A stretch of 64,000 nucleotides of DNA from Daedaleopsis sinensis. Its lineage: Eukaryota; Basidiomycota; Agaricomycetes; Polyporales; Polyporaceae. The notes below the pieces were generated by a model. That model was not told where the DNA came from and made no database searches. It saw only the letters and a program-made list of their open reading frames with translations. Numbering within the stretch: the first letter of the stretch is position 1; the number at the start of each line of letters is the position of its first letter. Position numbers and translations under genes: made by a program. This document shows, in pieces, positions 10,643 to 22,387 of the stretch. The DNA is taken from NCBI GenBank assembly GCA_033807695.1, contig CM066305.1, positions 930,001-994,000 of the forward strand, in the 5' to 3' direction.

Positions 10643-13600
10643 TCAGATGTGCACCACGATGAAAGGTACCTATAAGGTTGGAATGTCAGCAACCAAGCAA
10701 CCAAGGCTTATGAGACCCACTGACCTCGACGTCCTCGTCCTCCTCGTCGCTGACCATGACCTCGACGATGAGGTGCTTCGTGTGCGAGGGCAGCGGCTTC
10801 TTGCTCACGTGCTCAACAAGCTTGCTGAACTTCATCGGCAGACGCTCCTCGCTCTGCATGACACAACCAACAACGTCAACAATCGTCCTAAGAGCCCAGG
10901 CGCATGCGATGAGCTACTCGCCTTCTTCTTGCCGATGAACGAGCTCCAGAGCATGCTGACGCCCTGGCTGACCATGCTTATTTCGAGCTTGTGCTCGCGC
11001 ACGAAGTAGTCGACGACCTCTTTGAGCGTCGGGTCGTTCTTGAATTCGATCCGGTCCCAGAGCGTCCACTCATTCTCGCCGTACTTACTCTTCTTCGGCG
11101 CGATGGGTTCTGAGAACCCGAAGAACGGAAGCGCGAGGTTGACGAAGCCGTTCTTGTACTCCTCGAGCTTCTTCTGGCCGTCGATGAGCTAGAGAAGACG
11201 TCAGCATCTACGGTCCACAGCGATATATGCGCTTTAGTACCTTGTAAAGCTCGAGACAGACGAGACCGGTCACCAGGGACGTCGTAGTGGCGATGGCGGG
11301 GATGATCTTGCCAGCAATCTGCTTGGTCGTGTGGCGATCAGCGGGCGCGATGCTGTAGTTCATCGCGCGCAAGTTGGACGCAGCAGTGATGAAGTCGATG
11401 TGATGGTTCGTGTCGTCGTCCTTCTCAAACTCGACGGGGTTCAGGCGGTAGCCGACCAAAGATGACGGGGCAGGAAGCTGCTTGAGGTACTCCTCAGGGT
11501 CAGGGCCATCTGGAAGAGGGACATATCAATGTCAACGGTCTTCCCCGCAAACAGATAGAAGCGCCTACCACCACCATCGTTCTGTGGAGTAGGGTCACTG
11601 TCGTTGATTTGGACCTTAACACCACTCCTGGGCGTGAACTCGGGCACAATAACCTCGTCAGCAATCTTCTTGAAGATAGCAGGGTTGGTCTCGCCCTTCA
11701 ATCCGTAGTTGAATGCGTGAAGGTTTGCTGCTGCAATAATGTACTGCAGGTGGGTGGGCTAGTATACTGGTTAGCCAACCTGATGACCCGTCGTATCCGT
11801 ATCATGCTCGACTTACGTCGTTCGAGTTGAACGTGAGCGGATCAGGGGCCCTCTTAGGTCCGCTCCAGAACGGCTGCCCGGTGCTCGTGACTGCGTCCTT
11901 CGGCAAGCTGTAGAGGAGCTGGCGGATGGAGTTGCTGTACTTCTCCTCAAATTGGAGACGCGCCCAGACAATGCACTCCTCGAAAGTGAGCGGCTTGTTT
12001 GTTACAAGGTAGGAGACGATCTGCTCGACTTGTTCCTTTTGCTGACCAGAGTACTTCAAGTTCTTCTCGAGGTAGTTCGGCTCAGAAAGGTAAGCGTTCA
12101 CGGCCTGTGGAGGCATGACGAAGAGGTTGCTGAACTCTTGTCTTGCCCACTGAAAATCCGTTAGAACAAGTCGCAATAGCAAGCTCTGGAGGAACTTACC
12201 TCGATGGTATGCGCGATGGCATTAGGGAAGTTCTTGACTGTACACACGGGTGTCTCCTTCTCAGGAGGATCTTGTGACGAAGAGTAGGATTCCGTCAAAT
12301 GGGGGACGATGACCTGAGTGTTACCCTTAGTGCCGAGAGTGCCGGATTCGAGTAGGGGCTTCAGGTAGAAGACACAACGTTGATCCATGTATAGACGGGC
12401 GTTCACGTTATCCAGAGCGTTGGTAACTCCGTCGATGCTAGCGAAGAAGTCGGCATCATATACATCTGTGCAACGTTAAGAATTACACCATGAACACATC
12501 GAGCACGAGAAAAGAAACTCACTCTCTGTGCTAGGACCAACGGGCTCTTGCTTGCTGTCGATCTTGCCCTCCAAGTCAGGGTTCATGGCGACAACAGCAG
12601 CAGCAGCGACCTCGGCTTTGAACTTCCCCAGATCCTTCGGGCGGAACAGGAATTGGCGGTTCAGGTTGCTCTTCTCGATAGTATCGAGATCAGTGACGTG
12701 AATCTTGCCGTTGGGACCGCTTGCGAGACCCATCATACTCCAGTTCTTGAGCATCTCGCAACCGATAGCACCAGAACCAACAAGGAACTCCCGGAAGTTG
12801 GCGATCTTGTCCTGGAACTTCTTACCAAAGATCGCAATCTGAGCATCATAGCGAGAACCGACAGGCTGGCAGTCTGCTTCGGCAGGAAGGTCTGTGGGCA
12901 GAGACTCAAGCGAATCAAAGTAGAGGTGTTGGAGCATCGGGTGGAACTTCGCAGAGCACGCCTTCAACGCCTCCTGTGCAACGAAGGCACCAATAACAGC
13001 GTTCATTGGAGCAACATCGCCGGTCGCCTGATACGCCAGCTCAGTGAGAATCTTCTCGTCTGCGTCAGCATCGATCTTCTTCGCCAGTGACACTAGCAGA
13101 GCAGCATCCTCGGCGTTTCGAGGGCGAGGAGACCGCTGTGACTGCTCCTCAAAGAGCGACAGAGCCTGGAAACCAGCATGCAGGGTTGCGGGCCTGTCGA
13201 ACTTGGAGAAGTCGGTCATGAAGAATTCAGGGGACTGAAGTGATTCCCGCAGAGATTTCTAGAGTTGTGAGGTTAGCGATAAGACACCCAGTATATGCAA
13301 AAACTACTGTACGAATTGCAAGATCTTCGGCATCTTGATTTGAGTGAAGATACCACCGGCCTTATAGTCACTGAGGTTGGATGTATCCCCGATAGAGAAG
13401 GTGTACGGTCCCTTCACGGTGATCTTGCGAGGCTCACAAGCGTTCAATTCGGTCATACCTTGAACTTCGCTGAATGTCACGAAGTCGCCATCCTCGAGAC
13501 CGTGGCGAGTTTCATCTAAACATGTCACGAGGCCTTCCGAGTCCTGGTCGGAGTTATACTAGATGAGCAAAGTGATCATAGAACAACGTATGGATCGTAC

Positions 13601-14526
13601 CTTGTCAACGGAGACGATCATCCCGGAAAGAGGCTGCTCTCCGGTGGGGTCCACGCACGTGAACTTGGGACCGAAGTCGTTGAAGGCCGTACTGTCTGTG
13701 ATGTCAGAATTGAAATTACAAAACAACATGCCATGGCAGCTGACCCGAAGAGGCCCCGTGTGTCTGCGGAAATGAAGTGCACGCCATTCTCGTGTGTCCA
13801 GTCGTTGATCTCCACCTGCTTCTTGAGCGGCACGCCACAAAGGACTACTACCTGTAATGATAGAAGATGGGATGTAGACGTGTATAATGAGAGGAGCACG
13901 ATACATACCTGGAAGCCCTTAATCAAGTCCACGGTAACCTCTTGACCACTTTGTCCACCGAGATTCCGTACGGGTACATACGCATTGAGCTCTGAAAGAC
14001 GAGCTACTGATACTTCTGCACGAGGCTTGCCAACGTCTTCCTGACGCAAGAAGAACTAAAGGAACTTGAACAAGAGAACCGAGGGCAGATCAAAAAGCCA
14101 TACCTGACTGCTCAGATCGGAGATCTTCACTGGCTCGGGGTCGTAGATTGTGACCGACTTGACACCGGCAAGAACCACGTTCTTCGCTAGAGTCATGTAT
14201 TTAGAGCGTTGTCGCCGGAAGACCAGACGACACGGAGTAGCTTTGACACTCACCAATCTCAATCCCAAGACCGTTCATGCCGACAATCAAGACGTTGGAA
14301 GTCGCCATGCGCTTCATGGCTACATTATACACTCCTGAATAGCTGTGATATGCGTGTTTAGGGAGTATGCTAACCTTCGTGGCCGAGGACATAGCTAGAG
14401 AGAGCATTAGTCAGTTCGAGGACGCGTCGTTAATTGGGTTTGTATTCACAGTTGTCGGGAGTACAAGCCCTCGTCAATCGCCGCTTCATCGACGTCCATC
14501 GCGTTGGATACATCCGAAGCAGACAT
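10643..14526 (-). CDS. UBA1: Ubiquitin-activating enzyme E1
   Basis: E1 adenylates the C-terminus of ubiquitin with ATP, captures it as a thioester on a catalytic Cys and hands it to E2 enzymes in nucleus and cytosol. The start gives [20 protein letters not shown], then SRQLYVLGHEAM, the usual E1 opening, after an intron with donor GTGAAT. Downstream are the inactive adenylation half ([18 protein letters not shown]), the active adenylation half ([32 protein letters not shown]), the catalytic Cys in [12 protein letters not shown] near 12240, and the ubiquitin-fold domain. The last short exon completes [13 protein letters not shown] and a TGA at 10643-10645. At least eight introns interrupt the gene. 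It is complete and of normal family size, roughly 1,000 aa. It shares a 228-base divergent promoter region with DPH6. Some internal splice sites were not individually verified. Confidence 0.93.
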
Positions 14527-14754
14527 GGTTCGTAAAGCGGGAAGAGAGCGTAATGTGGATGGGAGAGAAGGAGAGGTGGTGGATGGAGGGTAGAGAGGAT
14601 CGTTTTGGTGTACTTGGGTTGTGGCGGGGCGATGATCTCAGACGCGCCGACTTGGCCGAGTCGTCGGACTAAGCGACGATCATCTAATCTACTCGAGGCG
14701 CTTTTTTCCACCTAGTAGATCTCAATCCAGTGTCCTCCACTTCCACCTGCTCTC
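14527..14754. promoter_or_regulatory. Divergent promoter region, UBA1 / DPH6
   Basis: Only 228 bases separate the two start codons, so both genes must be driven from this stretch. I see no clear TATA box or palindromic factor site. Confidence 0.45.
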
Positions 14755-17370
14755 ATGAAGTACGTCGCTCTGCTCAGCGGAGGAAAGGATAGCTGCTACA
14801 ACCTCCTCCATTGCGCAAATAACGGCCACGAGCTCGTCGCTGCCGCCTCTCTCGGTCCTGAGCAAGGCAAAGGTTCGGCCACATCCAACCTCCCCCGATG
14901 AACGCGTCCGACCCCGTTCTACCTAGAGGAACTTGATTCTTACCTGTATCAGACTGTTGGGCAAGACGCGATCGAATATGTTGGCCGCGCGCTGGATGTC
15001 CCGCTCTACAGAGGAGTGATCTCTGGAGCGGCGGTTGAACAGGGCGGCGAGTATGGCGGACGCGACCCCTCCTCTCGCGGCGGTATCGCTGGCGACGAAA
15101 CCGAGGATTTGTATGAGCTTCTGTCAACAGTCAAAGTAATTTTAGTGTCCTTGATTATGCTTGCTATTCCTGCTCATACTCTTGTGCCTTCTGCAAGGCA
15201 CACCACCCCGATGTTCAAGGTATCTCGGTCGGGGCAATCCTCTCAAACTATCAACGCGTACGGGTTGAACATGTGTATGTAGAAAAGACCCCCAAATACA
15301 TATTTTTTCCTATTCTTATATGAGGCAGGTCGCGTCGTTTGGGGCTAACTCCCCTCTGCTACCTTTGGCAGAGAGACCAGGATAAGCTGTTGTCCGAGAT
15401 GATCGAGGCTGGCATGGAAGCGATCCTCATCAAGGTTGCAGGCATAGGCCTGACGACGAAACACCTAGGAAATACTTTGGCAGACATGCAATCTACGTTG
15501 TTAAAACTGGTACGTACATACTTGCAACCACTGACTCACCCACTGAATAGCAACACAGAATTCACTGTACGGCTCGCACATATGCGGTGAGGGTGGCGAA
15601 TACGAGACGCTCACTTTGGATTGTCCACTTTTCAAGTTCCGCATCCATCTGTGAGTATACCCTGCCTTTGAACTTGCACTTTGAATCTAGCATTTATTTT
15701 CCAGTGATGAAGTTGAGACTGTTGTGCATTCAGATAACGATTTCGCCACAGTGGCATACCTCCGTATCAAGAAAGCAACATTGCATCCCAAGACCGATGG
15801 CGCATCCTTCTCAGTCACGATACCGCCAATACTTGCAGACGCGTACTCCGACGTCCGCAGCTTGGTCGAAGCTCATACGCATTCGCCTGGCACTGAATGC
15901 GAGGACGTAATGCAAGGCCTGCGTGGGTCTGTGTTATCTGTTCCGCTACAGTCCAGGCAAATAGGCAAATGGGTGGCAGTAGGGAACATCCAGCGTGATG
16001 CCTCCGCAATCCCTAGGGACATCTCAATCGAGAATGAAGTTCGAGAATGTTTCCAAATCCTAGAAAGTGATTCCTTCCGTTATTATCCTGGAACATCACA
16101 CTAAACTGAAAGCTCTAGGATCTCTGTCAAAGTACTCCCTGACATTAGCAAGTTGCGCCAACATCAACATCTTCCTCTCTTCCATGGACCTCTTCGCACG
16201 CGTCAACGCAGTATACGCGACCTACTTCGGCACGAGCCCCCCAGCCCGCGCATGCGTCGCCCTCAATTTGCCCACCGCCATCCGTGTCCGGCTAGACTGC
16301 GTAGCTTACGCCGAACGAGCCCCATCCGAACGTCAGGCCCTCCACGTCCAAGGACTCAGCTACTGGGCACCAGCCAACATCGGGCCCTACTCTCAAGCTA
16401 ACATCGTAAGTATCCTGCCGTGCATGTATGTCCCGGCCGTCGCACTCAAGGGACACACGTAGGCCGATGAACGCGTCTTCATCTCTGGTCAGATCGGGCT
16501 TATTCCGAGCAGCCTCGCACTCCCGTCGCCACAGTCGCTCGCGTCCGAGGCCGCGCTCTCCTTCCAGCATGCCCACCGCGTCGTCGAAGCGCTCAAGAAC
16601 AATTCGGGGGGCGGCTGGGCGGGGCACATGCAAGGGATCGTGTATTGGCTCGCGCACAAAGAGGACGTGCCGCCAGTCCGAGCTGCGAGCACGCGATATG
16701 ACGGGGTGAGCTGTCGATCTCGTCGTTCCCGCGCTGAGTTTCTAGGCTAGACTGACCCGGGTGTTGCAGGACGCCAACGCGCCAACCCTGTTCGTGGTGG
16801 TTCCCGCACTGCCAAAAGGGGCGCTGGTAGAGAAACAAGTGCTCGTGCACACTGGTCAATGCGATGTCGAAGACGACGACGGGACGATCATCCGTCGCTC
16901 CATTGTACCTGTTTACACCGAAGGTCCGTACCCTAGTCAGTCATATCTGACAACGGTGCACAAGAAATTTCACTTGCAGGCGAGTTCGAAACTCAGGCAG
17001 GCAAGCTACATTGGGAGGTCTCGGCTTTTAACGAGACAGATTCAAAAGTCGCATTCGTCTGCGGCAAGGGCGACGTGCTGCTGTCGCATATGCGGAACAT
17101 CCCCGCTATACAACCTTTGAAGTCCGAAGCTCTATCCGTACGACTCTTCTACAGGGCTCCCGCCGCCCAAGGTGAGTGTCTTTGATGTCACCCTGCAGTC
17201 TCAACTGATGAGCAATGTCAGCCTTATCCTCCATTGTCGCGCACTTGACGGACTCCGTGCCAACCCCCACCACCCTCGTTCCCTGCGCACACCTCGCAAG
17301 CAAGTACGGCGATGATTGGAATTATGCGATGCTTGTCATATACAAGAAGACCGATAGTAGGGAGAGCTGA
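14755..17370 (+). CDS. DPH6: Diphthine--ammonia ligase (Dph6) with C-terminal Rid-like domains
   Basis: Dph6 carries out the last step of diphthamide synthesis, ATP-dependent amidation of diphthine on elongation factor 2. The N-terminus has the PP-loop ATP-pyrophosphatase motif LSGGKDSCYN at residues 7-16. Conserved stretches SVGAILSNYQRVRVEHV, LTPLCYLWQRDQ and CGEGGEYETLTLDCPLF follow, as in the Dph6 N-terminal domain. The second half holds two YjgF/Rid-like regions, including WAPANIGPYSQANI and a QIGLIPSS segment, matching the layout of yeast Dph6. The frame ends at NYAMLVIYKKTDSRES, TGA at 17368. Around eight short introns interrupt the gene; one donor (GTATGT near 15273) was fixed by the need to read VEHVSRRLGL. 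DPH1, an earlier pathway enzyme, lies 27 kb away. Confidence 0.9.
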
Positions 17371-17519
17371 TGGCAGACGAGAAGTAATGTACAACAACTG
17401 CCCAACAACGACGAGCCGAGAGTCCAGCACAAGCCCTGTAGAGGTACATGTACACCAGAAAAGAGCAGATGAGTGTCGCGAGAAAATCAGATCGGCCACC
17501 TCCGGATCCACGCCCAAGC

Positions 17520-20060
17520 TCAGGGAGTTCCTTCCTCTTTGAGGACATTAAGCTCTGCGAGACGTCTGCGCATCTCCCTCTCCGTGCGGGTCGGAGGGAC
17601 CATGCGTGCGATGACAGCACCGAACTGTGGATGGGATGAGTCGTCTATCAACAAGCCACCACCGTGGTTCGTCGCTTACCAGAGTACACACTCCACCAAA
17701 CCTCAGCACCCACGCAACGCCGTTCTTGCCGTGCAGCGCGCTGTTGTTCGTCGGGTCGTCGTCCACGTCCGCATCAACGATCCGGAAGATGAGGCTTGAC
17801 GCCAAGGCAACCTGCACAGAGCACGGATCGTCGGTGGCTGCCTTCTCAAACTAGGAATGCACTAGAAGCACTCACAATGAACTGCGGCATGACGATCGCG
17901 AGGTTATGGATGCCTAGGATCGTCCCTCCCGCAACATCCTCGGCCGGAGGAGCAGCAGCGTTATGCTCGTCGAACGACCGCCGCCGCCTCAACAGCGGGG
18001 CTCGCTCGCCCTCGCCGCCCACCCTGCTGTTCCGCCGGGCCGCCGGGGTCGACAGCGTCCTGCTGTGGCTCGGGCGCCGCGTCCACTCGCGCGCGATCGC
18101 CTCGCCGTCCTCGTTCGACTCACCCTCGCGCTCCTTGAGGAACTCCATGATGATCGCGAACGGGGCCCAGCACGCGATCGCCCAGCAGATGCCGACGAGG
18201 GAGACGATGATGCACGCCTGCCAGACCTTCGTCACGAAGAACGTCGAGAGCGTGAGGAAGGTGAAGAGCAGCAGCGCGCCCGTCCAGATGTTCCGCAGGA
18301 AGAACGGCATGAAAGGCAGGCGGAGAGGCCTGCCTCGACGCGCTGCATCGGCGCGCCATTCGCGGACCTGGGCGCGGAGGCGAGCGAGCTCGACGTCCTC
18401 GTCCTCGTCGCCTTCGTGGGCAAGCAGCGCGGCATCACGTCGCGTAAGGTACGGGAGTGCGGTACCCGCGGCAACCGCCACTGCAACTAGGTGTAAGAGA
18501 AAAGGGACTAATAATATGGAGCATCATGCCGTACCTAGACTGTAAATGAGCATGGCGAATGCGCCTGTTCGAGTGGCAAGATCATGGTCAGGCTCCTTGT
18601 CCAGCTCATATGCCATTATCTGGCCGATGTACGTCGTTCTAAGGAGATGCATGAGTGATCGCTTCGATACAATAGGAGCGAATGGACATACGAGTAGAAC
18701 AGGAATGGGAACCAACCCATGAAAGCAAAGATTTGCACATAGCAAACGCGTCGGATAGGCTTGGGAAGGCTCCAAATGGTCGCCCATATGTTCTTGAGAA
18801 TGTCACGCATACCGTTTCTAGAATGACACTGTTAGCTATTGCGAGACAAGGTCGCGCACGACGCACCCCTTCTTCTCTATCCGACGCGGTTCGCGCACCT
18901 GCTCCTCTTGCGTCCAACAAGTGATCCATACGGTAATGGTCAAGATGATCATGCAGATGACACAGAACTTCCGGAATTGCGAGCCGCCAAGTAGTCGGAG
19001 TATGGGCATGTTAGCCAAAGGCAAGAAGCCTGGATGTACGATTGTTTAGTGAAAGCAACCTGAGATCCGAATGGAGCACGTACCGAAGCCATAACCAACA
19101 ATGTTTCCGGCGTTGAGCATCCTGCTGTGCCATGCATTGCCAGAATTCAGTTGCTCCGGAGGCGTTACATCGAGCAAGAGATTACGGAGCGAGGCTTGAA
19201 GGGCGTTCAACGCGAAGTCGAGCAAATAGAAGGACAGGATAGCGAACCCAATCGCTGTGTCTGTGACCTAGTGTCGAGTCAGTAAGCTGGCAGCGTCTTA
19301 TAGGAGGTACGTGTATGACTCACCGTCTTGCTGTATTTTGGGTCCCAGCTGCCCCCATTGCCGCCAAATATGTCAACGAAGAATGCTGCAATCTCACGAC
19401 AGTACGCAAGCGTGAGGGTCGAGATAACAAGCACGAAGGTAGAGAGCACGATCCAGTATCGACGGCGGTACTTGGACGTCGACGCGTCAGAGATAGCACC
19501 TAGAGTTACATAGCAGTGAGTCTACGTCGAGACCGTACCGGCAGCGGGTCTCCGCCGTGTGCGAGGTACTCACCAATCACCGGCTGCGCGATGAGCCCGC
19601 TGATGGGCCCAGCGAGCCACACAAGGCTCGTCAACTGCTCCGTCAATCCGAGGTCGAGCAGGAACGGCGTCCCATATCTGCACGCATCGAGAGAAGCCGT
19701 CAATACCCCCACCGTGCCTGCAAACCGAGCACGCGGCGCAGCTCACCCCAGCTCGACCGTCCACGCCACCTGCGAGCCACCCATCGAGATGCTGAGATAG
19801 ATCAGGTCGAGCGTCGACATCCTCCTCCTTGCGCCGCCGCTTGTGCCCTCCGTCTCGACCGCGGACCCGCTGGGCTTGGGTCTCCCGCTCCCGCTGCCAT
19901 TCGCCCTGCTGATGGATGGCCTGCTGCCGCTTCTGCCCTCCTGCGCGATGCGTTTATGTGACATGTTCGACCCTCTGCGACCGCGTTCGCCCTGCCGGCC
20001 TGGCCAGGTGATCTGAGAGGTGGGGTCGGGGTCCGAGTCCGCGTTGGCTGGGAAGGTCAT
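17520..20060 (-). CDS. MFS alpha-glucoside/sucrose-type proton symporter (Sut1/SLC45-like)
   Basis: This is a probable plasma- or vacuolar-membrane sugar:H+ symporter. A long hydrophilic N-terminus of about 90 residues, rich in G, S and R, precedes the first membrane segment. GGSQVAWTVELGYGTPFL and WLAGPISGLIAQPVIG are typical of the GPH/SLC45 group, including fission yeast Sut1. Further hydrophobic segments follow (FRKFCVICMIILTITVWIT, IWTGALLLFTFLTLSTFFV, ACIIVSLVGICWAIACW). A large charged loop (about 18000-18110) separates the last segments. The C-terminus reads MVPPTRTEREMRRRLAELN and stops at 17520-17522. At least six introns interrupt it. The substrate cannot be read from the sequence. 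It nearly abuts convergent DPH6, with 149 bases between stops. Confidence 0.85.
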
Positions 20061-20564
20061 GTCGGAGGGTCGTGACGGTCAAGCCAGTGCAGGGACAGGG
20101 GAGGGGACAAAGTATTCGGGCAAAGTACTCGGACTAAGTCAAGACGTACTGATGCCGCACGCTGGACGTTAGGCTCAGGCTGATTAGATGATCTGCATGA
20201 AGTGGCATGAGCAAATGAGCATACACAGGGGAAGCGCGCGCGTATGTCACTGGTGTTATTCTGAGCACGGAGTACGGAGTGGTCTATATATGGCAGGCAG
20301 CTGCCGCCGCGCGATTACAGGGTCATAGCAGTAGCGTACACAAGCTAAGTCTTAGCAAGAAGGATCGTACAGTAAGTTTAAGCGATGATGTCTAAGTATG
20401 AGTGATGTCTCTCCAGAGCGATTCACCATATCGGCAATGTGACTGCCATCCTGAAGGAGAGGATTGGTGGACAAATGTCATTTCCGCCGGCAAAATTCTT
20501 CTTCGCGCCGCTGGCAGAGTTAGTGACCGGGAGTTTTGATCTCTAATATGTTCTGTCAATGGAC
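20061..20564. other. Intergenic region upstream of the MFS transporter
   Basis: The 504 bases should contain the transporter promoter and the 3' end of the mitochondrial carrier. No gene or notable repeat is seen. Confidence 0.5.
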
Positions 20565-21942
20565 CTATGCGACGTCCGACTGAGCGGCCTGTTTCTTCCG
20601 CTCACGCGATACGGCACTTGTCCGTAGAAGCCAGGCAAGATTCTCGTATACCACAAACGTCACGCATGTCCCCGGAAGCACACGCACGAGGTTGGTACCG
20701 AGTCCACGATAGAAGCCACGAAGACCCTCTTCTGCGAATGTCTTCTTGATGCATGCGGGTATTGTGGGGTATAGGTGTGCTGTGGCATTATTCTGTCATG
20801 AGAGGGGCATGGGTGTGGTCAGCGCTCGGGCAGTGGTGACAAGACTTGCGCGTTTTGCACCTGTATTCGGGAACGGACGACCTGGTACGGGTACGTCGAC
20901 GCGAGGGCGAATATTTTGCTCACCCCGGACATGATTGTATATGCCGTATTTGACTGTCATATGGTGTCAGCTTTATGGCAACGCCAGATCAACGACACTG
21001 ACCAGTTTATCGTCTCCTGATGTATATTGTCTTCCAGCATCGGCGAATTGTTTCCTTTTCCTCTCGAAGCCCCATCGCTTCATCTCCTCATATGCCATGA
21101 ACTGTATCGCACCATTGCTGACGCCAACTAGCGCCAGAGTGGTGCCGCGATACAGTCCGGAGAGGCCTTCCGTTCGGGCAATAGACGACAGTCCGTCTGT
21201 TGTAGAACAGTTGTGGTCAGCGCTCCAAGTACAGTATGACAGCCCTCCCCCGCACTTACGCCAGAGACTCCGGTACGCAGCCGGATCATTTGCCTGTGTC
21301 GTGAACATGCGCACCTTGACCACCCAGATAGGATTGGTCATAATTGCCGTCACCGCACCTGAAGGGAAAGGCATGGCGTGTCAGTCGTACGAACCGAAGG
21401 GGCGATGGGGGACATGCGGACTCGCTTGCGCAGAACAGAGCAAGTACGCTCCCGGAGAAAGTTTATAGTTCGGGTCACCGCCCGAGGCGCGTTGCTTGAG
21501 GGAGTGGTAGCTGCGCGAGGCGAGACGTAAGATAACGCAGCATGACGGCGAGAAAGGTTGAACGATAAGGTAGAAGACAAGAAGTAGGAGAACTTACAAG
21601 AGGAAGTAGAGCCCCCAGCTGGACGCATTTCCCGCAATGTTCGCACCCACGCCTCTGTAAAGCCCCTTCCATCCGTCGCGAGCCTGGATGTCCTTGAGGG
21701 ACGACCAGATAGCTCGTCCAACGCCTCCTTGCGGTTTCTCCGTGGCTACCTGAAACTTGATCTTGATGAGGTCGAGCGGGTGCATGCATAGCACGGCGAC
21801 GACGCCTGCACCGAGCCCCGCGAAAGCATGATCCTGCAAAAGATGTCAGCGGACTTGGAGGGGCGCTGTACAAGGCTGAGGAAGGACGTACGATGGCCGC
21901 TACAGGGAAGAAGCTCGGCTGGGGAGTGTTTCTTTGGGACAT
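20565..21942 (-). CDS. Mitochondrial carrier, Flx1/SLC25A32-like (FAD or folate)
   Basis: The product is an inner-membrane carrier with three repeats of the family. The first exon encodes MSQRNTPQPSFFPVAAI and splices to DHAFAGLGAGVVAVL. Signature motifs are seen in all three repeats: PLDLIKIKF, then NPIWVVKVRMFTT (characteristic of Flx1-like carriers), then ALASTYPYQVVRSRIQ. Each is followed by the expected G-L/F-YRG segment (GWKGLYRGVGANI, GLSGLYRGTTLAL, GLRGFYRGLGTNL). The C-terminus ends RERKKQAAQSDVA with TAG at 20565-20567. Several short introns interrupt it. Yeast Flx1 moves FAD and the animal homologue has been linked to folate, so the substrate is uncertain. It diverges from the prolyl oligopeptidase gene. 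Confidence 0.87.
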
Positions 21943-22387
21943 GCAAGCCGGCTTGCAGCTGTGGTCGGCACGCGGACGAGGAGAGGGGAACGTCGAGGGA
22001 CGATGACGAGCGGCGGCGGCGAATTCCACTGTGACGTTGAGAGCCAATCTTGGGCGTCATTGAAAGATTAGATTGGCGCCCCCGCGGGATGGCGCGGGCG
22101 TTGGGCTGCGTGCTCCTCGACCGCCACGACGTCGCCCCCGTCGTCTCGGAATACACCCCGCCTCGTGGCACACCCCCAGCGCCGCCCAGTGCCTCGACGG
22201 CGTTCATCGATGGCGAACTAAGCTGAATTAATAACGCAAGAGAAGAAAGGATGTAAATAATGCCACCCACTGACCGATTACCCGGTGCGCCTGCTCGCAG
22301 TCTCGCTGACATGTTGTCTCGCAGAGATCAGAGATTCCCTTGTCCGGCGAGCGATCGATACACATCTCATTTCAATCTGTGAAGCAC
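21943..22387. promoter_or_regulatory. Divergent promoter region, carrier / prolyl oligopeptidase
   Basis: The 445 bases separate two divergent start codons. An open minus frame across it is the readthrough of the carrier's first intron region and has no similarity, so no gene is called. Confidence 0.4.
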